Positions 8,457 to 16,053 of a DNA stretch of 56,955 bases are shown piece after piece. Location: assembly GCA_003481775.1 (NCBI GenBank), contig QULU01000032.1, positions 1-56,955 on the forward strand, in the 5' to 3' direction. The notes beneath the pieces are model-generated. The model saw only the letters and a program-made list of their open reading frames with translations, had not been told where the DNA came from and did not search any database. Each line of letters begins with the position of its first letter. The stretch's first letter is position 1. This DNA is from Clostridiaceae bacterium OM02-2AC (GTDB taxonomy: Bacteria > Bacillota_I > Bacilli_A > Erysipelotrichales > Erysipelotrichaceae). Made by a program: the position numbers and the translations under genes.

Positions 8457-8596
8457 AGAAGGATTTCTTCCAGATACTTGGGCTAGCGATAGGAATCACA
8501 TTAATCGTAATAACAGAGATAAAAGATTTTAGTAAAACTAAAGGAGAAGGAAAAAATGAAAGCAGAAGAAGTACAGAAAGCAGTAACAGCAACTAA
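8453..8596 (+). CDS. Small single-pass membrane protein (47 residues)
   Basis: The ORF starts at ATG 8453 in an ATGA overlap with the 33-residue gene. It has one predicted membrane helix (residues 8-22, ILGLAIGITLIVITE) and a charged tail. Its 3' end runs 41 bases into the next gene in another frame. No recognisable family; a small phage-type membrane peptide is possible. Confidence 0.45.
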   Translation: MKKDFFQILGLAIGITLIVITEIKDFSKTKGEGKNESRRSTESSNSN

Positions 8597-8948
8597 GACT
8601 GTTCCAATAAAGGAAAAGACTAAGGCAATCGTACCACAAGTATCACAGGCAAAAGAAACAAAATACTGCACCTTGTTACAGTCAACTAAGATTACAGATA
8701 AAGACGGGTTAGGCTATACGTATGCGTTTGAAAAAATCTACGTCAAGGAACTAGAGCGTGAAGAAGTACGCATTTGTCTGTATAAGGACATGCGGGATCG
8801 TAGTGGCAAGATTCAAAACAGAATGCTTGTAAGACCTTGTGACCTTACCGAAATGGAGTTCATTCAGTTATTTGATAAAGCAATCAAGGATAAATTATTC
8901 AGTGATGAATTTGTCAACTATCTGCGAAACATTGTCAATCAAAAATAA
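8556..8948 (+). CDS. Unknown element protein
   Basis: This 130-residue protein has ATG after AAAGGAGAAGG. The first 35 residues are low-complexity Ala/Lys/Thr/Val. The rest looks like a compact alpha-beta domain (YAFEKIYVKELEREEVRICLY) with a helical C-terminus. No family recognised. It ends the first element operon, with a strong terminator starting 2 bases past the stop. Confidence 0.65.
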   Translation: MKAEEVQKAVTATKTVPIKEKTKAIVPQVSQAKETKYCTLLQSTKITDKDGLGYTYAFEKIYVKELEREEVRICLYKDMRDRSGKIQNRMLVRPCDLTEMEFIQLFDKAIKDKLFSDEFVNYLRNIVNQK

Positions 8949-8949
8949 A

Positions 8950-8987
8950 TCCCTTAACCAATAAATCAGTGGTTAAGGGATATTTTT
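8950..8987 (+). terminator. Perfect 11-bp hairpin terminator overlapping the DUF960 ribosome binding site
   Basis: TCCCTTAACCA / TGGTTAAGGGA with a 9-base loop, then TATTTTTTAT. The 3' arm contains AAGGGA, the only plausible Shine-Dalgarno for the ATG at 8991. Confidence 0.8.
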
Positions 8988-8990
8988 TAT

Positions 8991-9305
8991 ATGTTTGATA
9001 ATAAACGATACATAACTAGGGGAATTGATTCAGTAGTTCCCCTTTCCATTCAGGTAATAATTTGGCAGATGATTGATAATCTGATAGGAAAGAAGAATAA
9101 CATAGACTACCTACAGAAATTCAAGGTAACATGTTCAAATAAATTCATTAGAATCGAACAGAGTAGTACGAAACCTAAATACGAGAATACATTTGAATTT
9201 CATACGGTAAGTGTGGGAATGGCTGATTCTGAACAGATGTACACCATTTGGGTAATGAACGATAAATGCGCTAATCTTTTGGCAAAGCATTCAATAAGTC
9301 TTTGA
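8991..9305 (+). CDS. DUF960 family protein
   Basis: This 104-residue protein opens MFDNKRYITRGIDSVVPLSI and continues IIWQMIDNL and DYLQKFKV, the recognisable DUF960 pattern. DUF960 genes are found beside the recombinase genes of staphylococcal SCC elements and on other Bacillota elements; their function is unknown. Its 3' end overlaps the convergent repressor gene by 35 bases. Its ribosome binding site lies in the 3' arm of the preceding hairpin. Confidence 0.8.
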   Translation: MFDNKRYITRGIDSVVPLSIQVIIWQMIDNLIGKKNNIDYLQKFKVTCSNKFIRIEQSSTKPKYENTFEFHTVSVGMADSEQMYTIWVMNDKCANLLAKHSISL

Positions 9306-9591
9306 CAAGGGATTTATTTTTTCTGTTCAGCAATCGATAGTATTTTAATACATCAATTTCATCCTTATTTTGAGGTGATAAAGAATTGATTGAGTTTAAG
9401 TTAAAGCAAGAAGTGATATTGACATCAAGAATTGAACATATTTTTTCCAAGGTTTCAATAGATGGCAGGGACTTCCCTGTTACATATTTTGATATGGCTT
9501 TTTGAGAAAGACCTAGTTTTTCACCTAATTCAGATTGAGTCATGTTTTTCATCTCTAAATTATCTTGGATGATTTCTCCAATATTTCTCAT
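9271..9591 (-). CDS. XRE-family repressor
   Basis: This 106-residue protein has an N-terminal helix-turn-helix (about residues 5-58: QSELGEKLGLSQKAISKYVTG) and a short helical C-terminus instead of a peptidase domain. It is read leftward, divergent from the gene at 9742. The intervening 150 bases hold repeated GTAGT/ACTAC half-sites, so it probably represses the rightward genes and itself, in the manner of a phage cI-type switch. Confidence 0.85.
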   Translation of the reverse strand: MRNIGEIIQDNLEMKNMTQSELGEKLGLSQKAISKYVTGKSLPSIETLEKICSILDVNITSCFNLNSINSLSPQNKDEIDVLKYYRLLNRKNKSLVKDLLNALPKD

Positions 9592-9631
9592 AGGATTGCA
9601 CCCCCTTTGTTTTTAAATTATAGAATAAATG

Positions 9632-9715
9632 GTAGTGCGATGTTGAAATAAACTCTTAGATGTAGTAATATAATTGTATAAACTACTGTGTGTAGTATTC
9701 TGCAAATATAACTAC
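9632..9715. promoter_or_regulatory. Operator cluster between repressor and cargo genes
   Basis: The pentamer GTAGT or its complement ACTAC occurs at 9632, 9662, 9682, 9692 and 9711. ACTAC-5-GTAGT at 9682-9696 and GTAGT-15-ACTAC at 9662-9686 form inverted pairs. A possible rightward promoter is TTGTAT near 9675 with TATTCT about 16 bases later, overlapped by these sites. Confidence 0.55.
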
Positions 9716-9741
9716 ATTAAGGTATGGAAAAGGAGAGAAAA

Positions 9742-10293
9742 ATGGAGAAAAGCAAGAAAAATGAGGATATGATATTCAAGGACATTAAATCGTTACAACC
9801 TGTTGTAGATGTAATCAATGAAGCATCAAAAACACTTGGAGACCCTACAAGGACGATTAAAGATAGTCCTTTGATTGATGTTCTTTCAAACGCTTTGGGT
9901 GCAGGTAGTGGAGCTGGAGTTTCATTTCTCGCATTATACGGTTTAGGTATAACAGGATTGTCAGCAGCTGGTATTACTACAGCACTAGCAACTGCTGGTT
10001 CAATCGTTGGCGGTGGAATGGCTGCTGGTGTGTTAGTTCTAGGTGCGTTGCCTGTGGCTGGAGTTGCTTTAACGGGCGGATTAATAGCAAAAAACATAAA
10101 ACGCAAGCAATTAAGAGAAATTAAAAAAGATTTGTATGATGAGGCAGAAGATAGATTGAAGAAAATTGAAGTAGAATTAGCAAAAGCAGAGAATAACTCT
10201 GAAACAAGTGAAGATAGGCTAAACTTATTAAAATCATTAAAAATCACTTTAGGTAAGATACTTGTCGATCTTCAACATGATTTGATGATGTAA
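9742..10293 (+). CDS. Glycine-zipper membrane protein
   Basis: This 183-residue protein (ATG at 9742 after AAAGGAGAG; the upstream ATG at 9724 overlaps no ribosome site) has a soluble helical N-terminus and a central glycine/alanine-rich hydrophobic block (about residues 55-110). That block has small-xxx-small spacing, e.g. ATAGSIVGGGMAAGVLVLG, and looks like a membrane hairpin with glycine-zipper packing. A charged coiled-coil-like tail follows. It is probably repressor-controlled. Pore formation or superinfection protection would fit, but nothing shows it directly. Confidence 0.6.
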   Translation: MEKSKKNEDMIFKDIKSLQPVVDVINEASKTLGDPTRTIKDSPLIDVLSNALGAGSGAGVSFLALYGLGITGLSAAGITTALATAGSIVGGGMAAGVLVLGALPVAGVALTGGLIAKNIKRKQLREIKKDLYDEAEDRLKKIEVELAKAENNSETSEDRLNLLKSLKITLGKILVDLQHDLMM

Positions 10294-10306
10294 AAAGGAG
10301 AAGAAG

Positions 10307-11794
10307 ATGAAAAAAATATTAGCTTTATTATTATGCTTTGGTATTACATATACTATAAGCAATGGTAGTGCGATTCATGCAACAGGAAATGAGGAATCAA
10401 CAGACACAGTTACTGTAGAAAACAATTCAGAAAACATAAATGAAAAAAATGATGTACCTGTAGAAAACTCAACAATAGAAGATAAAGTTCTAACTAATTT
10501 AACTGCTGAAAATATAGAAGTTATAAATAATTATACAGAATATATTGAAATGAGTAAAAGTTATAGTTCAGCATATGATGACTATAAAGATTATGGTATC
10601 TTGTATCAACAATACACAGGAATTACTACATTGCCTTACCTTGATTTTTCATTAAAAATTGATGGGGTAAACACAGAAGATTATGAAATAGAGAACAAGA
10701 TAAAAAATAATCCTGCAAATGAAAAAAACTTTATAAATACTGCTCAAGAATTTGAAATTTTAGCAGATGTAATTATAACTAATAAAAACGGTGAAAGCGT
10801 AACAATAGAAAAACCTGTAAAATCAAAAGTAGTTAAAGTTGAAGGTAAAGTAATTAATCGTAAAGCACATGCAATAGCAGACCTTGTTGTTCATTATAAT
10901 GATAATGTTTTAGATTCGATATTTAATAATTCTGTACAATATAACTTACAGGTTGAAATGATGGATGGTACAGTGAAAAAAGTAAAAGCTCTTGCTAATC
11001 AAGGGATAATTGTTAACAAACCTGATGGTACATTTTATGGAGAGCAAGGAGGTGTCTATGATTTAAAATACATCATCGAAGATGCTACTGATCCTTTTGG
11101 TTATAACACAATTCTTCAAGGTTATTTCATTGATGATAATAACAATATCGTTGATCGTCAGGGAAAAGTGATAATCCCATTTGACAAAAGAGAAATCAAA
11201 GAATATAAGTCAACAAATACAGAAATCAAACTTAATGCTAAAGTTGGAACAATTCCAGATAGTGCAGTCTTAGAGTCAACACAAAGAACCGATTTAAACT
11301 TAGATAAGGAATATGTCGCATATGATATGAATTTATTATGCAATGACGAATATATCCAACCTGTAGGTAGTGTAGATTTAACGATCGCAATCCCTAAAAA
11401 TCTTTTAAATAAAGATTTAGGTGTTTACTATATGGATGATAAAGGAAATTTAGAAGAACTTGAAAGTGTAGTAAATGGCGATTCAATTTCATTTACTACA
11501 ACTCATTTCTCAACGTATGTAGTAATGGAAAAGACGGAATCTAGTAAACCATCAGATGATGATAAGAAACCAACTAAACCAACTACACCAAATACTGACG
11601 ATAAGAAACCATCAACACCGAATACTAATGGCAATAAAGAAACACCATCAACTGACAAAAAAGAAACAATCAAGAATACAAGTGATGTTGCAACAGGTGA
11701 TTCAACAAATACTTTACCATTTGTAATATTATCATTAAGTACATTATTAGTAATGGGAGTTGTGATTCGTAAAAAAGTAAAACATGTTAAGTAA
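10307..11794 (+). CDS. Secreted surface protein with TGD-type sorting tail
   Basis: This 495-residue protein has a signal peptide (residues 1-25, cut near IHATG) and a long Asn/Glu-rich extracellular region. A Pro/Thr/Lys spacer at about 405-450 follows, then ATGDS, a hydrophobic helix and VIRKKVKHVK. The tail resembles that of the GH32 enzyme in this window, which ends HPDTGDTT plus helix plus basic residues, so both are likely substrates of the same host sortase class. As element cargo it may change host surface properties. It lies 13 bases after the glycine-zipper gene, in the same operon. Confidence 0.7.
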   Translation: MKKILALLLCFGITYTISNGSAIHATGNEESTDTVTVENNSENINEKNDVPVENSTIEDKVLTNLTAENIEVINNYTEYIEMSKSYSSAYDDYKDYGILYQQYTGITTLPYLDFSLKIDGVNTEDYEIENKIKNNPANEKNFINTAQEFEILADVIITNKNGESVTIEKPVKSKVVKVEGKVINRKAHAIADLVVHYNDNVLDSIFNNSVQYNLQVEMMDGTVKKVKALANQGIIVNKPDGTFYGEQGGVYDLKYIIEDATDPFGYNTILQGYFIDDNNNIVDRQGKVIIPFDKREIKEYKSTNTEIKLNAKVGTIPDSAVLESTQRTDLNLDKEYVAYDMNLLCNDEYIQPVGSVDLTIAIPKNLLNKDLGVYYMDDKGNLEELESVVNGDSISFTTTHFSTYVVMEKTESSKPSDDDKKPTKPTTPNTDDKKPSTPNTNGNKETPSTDKKETIKNTSDVATGDSTNTLPFVILSLSTLLVMGVVIRKKVKHVK

Positions 11795-11816
11795 TCGTTT
11801 GTAGAATAAAATTAAT

Positions 11817-11853
11817 AGAGTCAAAGCCGAAAAAAGGCTTTGGCTCTATTTTT
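11817..11853 (+). terminator. Terminator of the cargo operon
   Basis: A 12-bp stem AGAGTCAAAGCC / GGCTTTGGCTCT with one G-T pair and a following T run. Confidence 0.8.
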
Positions 11854-11999
11854 GCATTGTAAGAAAATTTTGTTAGGAAACGACCAATTAGTCATAGAAT
11901 AATTGATTAGCGATTTTAAACACGAATACGTTGCTTATAGATATAGTTTTCTAAGTTCCTATGTTCCGTAAACAAAAAATGAAAGGAAGTGATACGATT

Positions 12000-12338
12000 A
12001 TGGAAATCACAGATAAAAACAGACAGGAAGTCGTCACTAGCCTTGTCGCTAGAGGTTACGACAAATTAAAATTACATGTTGAAACACATTTAAAAATCAA
12101 CGATACTGAATACCCTAAGAATAGCGATTGGGGAACAGATAAAAATTATGGAGTAAAACTCTTTTTAATAAAAACCGTCAAAGAGTGCGTGGAAGTCAAA
12201 CAAGCGTTTAATCTAATGGAAGAATGCCCAGAATGTGAGGAGGTAATCATTGAAGATGATAAAAGAGTCTCCCTTTTTGTGTTGTACCTTACAGGAGATG
12301 AATCAGGAGTGTGTCTTTACTTTGTAGAAAGTCTATAG
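12000..12338 (+). CDS. Unknown element protein
   Basis: This 112-residue acidic protein starts at ATG 12000 with AAAGGAAGTG upstream; the longer frame from 11961 lacks a ribosome site. It looks like a compact alpha-beta protein (VKLFLIKTVKECVEVKQAF, then VIIEDDKRVSLFVLYLTG). It has a Cys pair in ECPECEE but no second pair, so no clear zinc ribbon. It is convergent with the 12389-12928 gene and shares a bidirectional terminator with it. No family recognised. Confidence 0.55.
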   Translation: MEITDKNRQEVVTSLVARGYDKLKLHVETHLKINDTEYPKNSDWGTDKNYGVKLFLIKTVKECVEVKQAFNLMEECPECEEVIIEDDKRVSLFVLYLTGDESGVCLYFVESL

Positions 12339-12345
12339 TAAAAAA

Positions 12346-12387
12346 ATGTGGTATTCGTGGTTAGCACACAGATACCATATTTTTTTT
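12346..12387. terminator. Bidirectional terminator between convergent genes
   Basis: ATGTGGTAT / ATACCATAT stem flanked by an A run on the left and a T run on the right. Confidence 0.6.
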
Positions 12388-12388
12388 G

Positions 12389-12928
12389 CTAATCTTTTTG
12401 CTCATGCTCTTTGTTCAATTTGTTATCAATACGAATTAGTACATTTATAATATCTTTATAATCAACTTCTGTTTCATTTCCATCATTGTCTTGTATAAAA
12501 TGTGATGGGTCGTAAAATGCTTTGAAAAATAATTTTTGATTGTCGAATCTAACATCGAAAATATCTTTGTAAAAATATCTTTCAAGAGTCCTAAAAAGAT
12601 CCATAACACTACCGTCGCAATGGATGGCAAATTCCCTCACTTCTAATACACTTCCTTTTGCCTTTTTAAAAGCGTTTTCTACAATGCGAAATCGTGCTTC
12701 ATCAGTAAGCACAGTATAAAAACCATCTTGCTTTTCAATCGTTCCTTTTTTTATTTTTGATAATTTTCCTTGTGTTAGAGATGAATCATTTGGATATTTT
12801 TTGTTATATTCTTCGACAATCTCATTTTCGGTTTTGAATCCTTTTTTCTTAGGGTTCGTGTTTCTTTCATTAACCATAAAAATTATTCTTTTCAATCTTT
12901 CTGCTTCTAGCCTGTTTTTCGCACTCAT
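12389..12928 (-). CDS. Unknown protein, possibly ArgR-like DNA-binding fold
   Basis: This 179-residue protein is not recognised outright. Residues 32-75 (NEIVEEYNKKYPNDSSLTQG, then KLSKIKKGTIEKQDGFYTVL) follow the layout of the ArgR winged helix, where a TQATVSRD-like helix precedes a GYY strand. Residues 95-145 (EVREFAIHCDGSVMDLFRTL, then IFDVRFDNQKLFFKA) follow the ArgR oligomerisation domain in outline. If right, it could be a regulator or recombination accessory factor. It is the only gene besides the repressor read leftward in the element. Confidence 0.4.
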   Translation of the reverse strand: MSAKNRLEAERLKRIIFMVNERNTNPKKKGFKTENEIVEEYNKKYPNDSSLTQGKLSKIKKGTIEKQDGFYTVLTDEARFRIVENAFKKAKGSVLEVREFAIHCDGSVMDLFRTLERYFYKDIFDVRFDNQKLFFKAFYDPSHFIQDNDGNETEVDYKDIINVLIRIDNKLNKEHEQKD

Positions 12929-13154
12929 ACAGAAAACACCTCTTTCTTTTTGCTAAAATATTCCTTAAAAGTGAATATTTTGTTTGATAGGATATAATCA
13001 TAATACCAATGAAAATAGGCTTTTTCAAGTGTTTTCTTTCAAATGCAGAGCAAAGATAAAGGAATACTCCTAAAGGTTTACTTTAGCGAATATTCGGATT
13101 AAACTATAGACGTGCTAAGGTGAGTACATACTTGCTGAGGTTACAAAAGCATTA

Positions 13155-13184
13155 AATGTATGTAAAGGTGGGATTACATACATT
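13155..13184. repeat. Perfect 11-bp inverted repeat in the pre-replication intergenic region
   Basis: AATGTATGTAA / TTACATACATT with an 8-base loop and no T run, so not a terminator. It lies in a 378-bp gap (12929-13306) that also holds AATATT palindromes and TGTGGGATT-like repeats. An origin or replication-protein binding region is a reasonable guess. Confidence 0.5.
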
Positions 13185-13306
13185 GTTTTCTAGAAAGCAG
13201 TATGAAATTTGTGGAAGATGTGGGGATTCTTTACTTCACAACTGACACTACATAATGTGGGAATTATGGTAGACGTACTACATGCACCACAAGAAAGGAC
13301 GAAAAA

Positions 13307-13705
13307 ATGAACAAAGTAAATTTTTTGGATCAAGTAGTTCCAAGTTACACAGGCAACACTCTAGAAGCAGGTGTCTACTTTGCTACAATCAAAAATGTAG
13401 AACCCATCAATGTTGATAAGATTAAAGTAACATTTGATCTTGTACTTGATGATGATAGTACATACACCCTCTCTCTTAAAACAAATCTGACTCCTAAGCA
13501 TTCTTGGGACATGATTAACAGACTGGCACAAGCGTGCAGAACTCGCAAACTTAAGGAGTTCATCGGATGTCAGGTCTGGGTAAGTGTTGTAATCAACGAG
13601 CAGTCAGATTACATCCGCTTTGAAAACGTACAAGATGTTCAGTACGCTGACCCAGCGGAAGAATTTAACTATGATTTAACGGAAAAAGGTTACTTCATAG
13701 TTTGA
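13307..13705 (+). CDS. Probable ssDNA-binding/OB-fold replication accessory protein
   Basis: This 132-residue strand-rich protein begins with a flexible segment. Core strands (GVYFATIKNVEPINVDKIKV, then TFDLVLDDDSTYTL) and a helix (DMINRLAQACR) follow, and the tail is acidic (PAEEFNYDLTEKG). Strand order and acidic tail resemble phage DUF669-type and other OB-fold ssDNA-binding proteins. The link is inferred from pattern and from its place directly before the DUF927 helicase, as in SCC elements that encode small ssDNA-binding proteins near their helicases. ATG follows AAAGGAC. Confidence 0.5.
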   Translation: MNKVNFLDQVVPSYTGNTLEAGVYFATIKNVEPINVDKIKVTFDLVLDDDSTYTLSLKTNLTPKHSWDMINRLAQACRTRKLKEFIGCQVWVSVVINEQSDYIRFENVQDVQYADPAEEFNYDLTEKGYFIV

Positions 13706-13711
13706 TACATG

Positions 13712-13777
13712 TGGAAAATGTGGGATTGTCCTTTGAGGTCATGAACTCTTAGGACGATCCCGCAAATCCCACAAATT
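13712..13777 (+). promoter_or_regulatory. Alternative hairpins between the ssDNA-binding gene and the helicase gene
   Basis: GGGATTGTCCT (13722-13732) can pair with AGGACGATCCC (13751-13761), one G-T pair. The same 5' region ATGTGGGATT can instead pair with AATCCCACA at 13765-13773. Two mutually exclusive stems just before a gene suggest attenuation or an origin structure. Confidence 0.45.
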
Positions 13778-13797
13778 GAAAGTGAAGGTAATGAAAA

Positions 13798-15540
13798 ATG
13801 GATGAAAAAGAACCGTTTAAGTTAGAAAATAAATATGTATGGATACTAAACGAATTAAATGAGTACGTAATTCTTTGCAGAGAAATCAACATTGTCTATC
13901 GTTTAAATGTAATTGAAGATAATACATGGAACCTAAATCTAAGTTTCAGAGATCCAGTCAACGCATTAAAAGAAAAAGTGATAACAGAGTCACAGTTATC
14001 AAAATCATCATTATTGCTGTTAGCGGATATTGGTTTAGATATAAATGAGATTAATGCAAAGTCAGTCCTAGAATACTTGCTTTGGGCAAAAACTGATAAT
14101 ACCATCCCAGTTCATTACGCTCATAAGCACCTTGGTTGGTATTACAAAGATGGTGAGCGTACAAATACCTATTTACTCAACGAAGTAATTGGAAAAGATA
14201 TACAGTCTACTTACATAGGAGAATATAATCTAAAATCTAAGGGAAATGTTGGTGACTACATTACATTCATAAAAAAAGAATTAGAATGTAATGCTTACCT
14301 ACAGTTAGCATTAACTTTAGGTCTTACTGCTCCAGTGCTTGGAATCTTAGCCGAAAGCATTGATGCTGAAAATCTGTTCATCAACCTAAGTGGTAATTCG
14401 AGTACTGGAAAATCAAGTGCTTTAATGCTTGCCATGTCCCCTTGGGGTAAGTGTACGGTGTCTAGTGGAAATGGTTCTCTTGTAAAATCATGGAGTTCTA
14501 CGGAAAATGCTTTACTAAAAACAATTTCTTCAAGTGGGATACAAGGATTTCCAATAGCATTTGATGAAGCAGGCACGAACAACATTAAGAACATGAACAC
14601 TATGATTTATAAGTTCTGTAGTGGTGTTGATAAGGCTAGATTAAATAGAGATAGTCTGTTACAGAAGAATGAAACATTTCGTACTGTCTTACTAAGCTCT
14701 GGAGAAATTCGGATATTAGATCAAATGAAAGAAAAGACTGTGGGAAGTACGGTGATTCGTTTAACTGAGTTTAATGATTTCCCATGGACTGATTCAGCTG
14801 AACAATCAAACAGAATCAAAAAATTCTTAACACGGAACTATGGTACGTTTGGTAAGTTGTTCATTGAGGAATTGATTCAATATGATGAAGATGACATTAT
14901 TGACTACTGGAATGATTATACAGATGAACTTATTCCTAAACTCAAACCATATGTGAAGCATTTTTCAGATAGAATCGCATCTAAGTTTGCAATTTTCCTT
15001 GTAACATTCGATATTTTGAAAAATACTCTTGATGTTGAATGGGATACTGAAAACATTGTAAACCTATTGATTGAGAGTGCTAAGGACAAGCAAAACGAAA
15101 TCAAATTAGCAGAGAATGCCTACGATTTAATTATGGATTTTGTATCAGAGAATATATCCCATTTCTATGCGTATAAGGGTTCTTCTTACAGTCCTAATAA
15201 TAGAATCGAGAAGAACTATTCTACAACGATCTGGGGAAAATACAATGATGTTGATATAACATTCTCACGTAAGCAGTTCGACCGTCTATTAACTAGCAAT
15301 GGCTTTAAGAATCCTAAGATGGTGTTAATGAAATTAAAGGAAAAAGGTGCGTTGATAGTTGAACATGATGGTGAACGTAACAACTTCTACAATAGAAGAA
15401 CTGTAGGCACATCAGATAAAATCCCAGTTGTCGTAATCAAAAAGGATGTAGTCTTTGATGATGAGAAAACTGTGGTAAGTGAGGACATAAAGAAGAATAA
15501 AGTGGAACTTGTGGATAATGAAGATTTATTTGAAGAATAA
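13798..15540 (+). CDS. DUF927-type replicative helicase/ATPase
   Basis: This 580-residue protein contains a P-loop at about residues 200-207 in INLSGNSSTGKSSAL, the DUF927 Walker A. It continues with a Walker B-like FPIAFDEAGTNN and a later arginine-containing motif region. DUF927 ATPases are AAA+ helicases of mobile elements; the Cch proteins of SCC elements are relatives and work as hexameric helicases. The C-terminal 130 residues look like a winged-helix DNA-binding part. No primase domain is fused, unlike many phage versions. Its presence implies the element can replicate after excision. Confidence 0.82.
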   Translation: MDEKEPFKLENKYVWILNELNEYVILCREINIVYRLNVIEDNTWNLNLSFRDPVNALKEKVITESQLSKSSLLLLADIGLDINEINAKSVLEYLLWAKTDNTIPVHYAHKHLGWYYKDGERTNTYLLNEVIGKDIQSTYIGEYNLKSKGNVGDYITFIKKELECNAYLQLALTLGLTAPVLGILAESIDAENLFINLSGNSSTGKSSALMLAMSPWGKCTVSSGNGSLVKSWSSTENALLKTISSSGIQGFPIAFDEAGTNNIKNMNTMIYKFCSGVDKARLNRDSLLQKNETFRTVLLSSGEIRILDQMKEKTVGSTVIRLTEFNDFPWTDSAEQSNRIKKFLTRNYGTFGKLFIEELIQYDEDDIIDYWNDYTDELIPKLKPYVKHFSDRIASKFAIFLVTFDILKNTLDVEWDTENIVNLLIESAKDKQNEIKLAENAYDLIMDFVSENISHFYAYKGSSYSPNNRIEKNYSTTIWGKYNDVDITFSRKQFDRLLTSNGFKNPKMVLMKLKEKGALIVEHDGERNNFYNRRTVGTSDKIPVVVIKKDVVFDDEKTVVSEDIKKNKVELVDNEDLFEE

Positions 15541-15581
15541 TAGCTAGCGTTTTAGCGGGATTTACGGGAGCAGTGACTCTG

Positions 15582-15623
15582 TGATTGTTCGTCAATCATC
15601 CAGTAAGGATGATAAGATGATTG
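15582..15623 (+). repeat. Overlapping hairpins with repeated TGATTG/CAATCA
   Basis: TGATTG-5-CAATCA (15582-15598) overlaps TCATCC-5-GGATGA (15596-15612), and a further TGATTG lies at 15618-15623, giving competing pairings in the 180-bp gap after the helicase gene. No long T run follows. Confidence 0.4.
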
Positions 15624-15720
15624 AAAAAATACACATTACCACCGCTCCTCATTATCGTTTTAAACATAGTCTTCAAGCATTTAATATAAATATGTAGAAG
15701 TAAGAAAGGAATAAAAAATC

Positions 15721-16053
15721 ATGTTGAAATTAACTGAATTAAAGAACTGGACTCACTTAAAAACTGAGGTAAATGTCGGTACCACAAATTCCAAGGAAAT
15801 TGTAGAGTATCTTTTCATGGAACCAAGTGAACCAGTATTGTCGGAAATACAAAAACTTCCACCATTGAAAGGTGAAGTTTCATTCCGACAGGCTCTGTTT
15901 ACACGTAAACGATTAAAAGAAACAAAAGGACAATCCTTAGTGATTTCTAAGTTCCATTGGATGTTGGATGGGATGACAGTTACAGATGAGTGTTTAAAAC
16001 AATTTGTTCATTTTTTAATACGACTAAGGAGTGAGAGTTATGAAAAAGAGTAA
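15721..16053 (+). CDS. Unknown protein upstream of the recombinase
   Basis: This 110-residue basic protein is of no recognised family. It includes GEVSFRQALFTRKRLKETKG and WMLDGMTVTDECLKQFVHFL. ATG follows AAAGGA by about 9 bases. Its end overlaps the recombinase start by 14 bases, so the two are co-translated. SCC elements also have small genes between helicase and recombinase, but I cannot show homology. A recombination accessory or directionality factor is possible from position only. Confidence 0.6.
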   Translation: MLKLTELKNWTHLKTEVNVGTTNSKEIVEYLFMEPSEPVLSEIQKLPPLKGEVSFRQALFTRKRLKETKGQSLVISKFHWMLDGMTVTDECLKQFVHFLIRLRSESYEKE

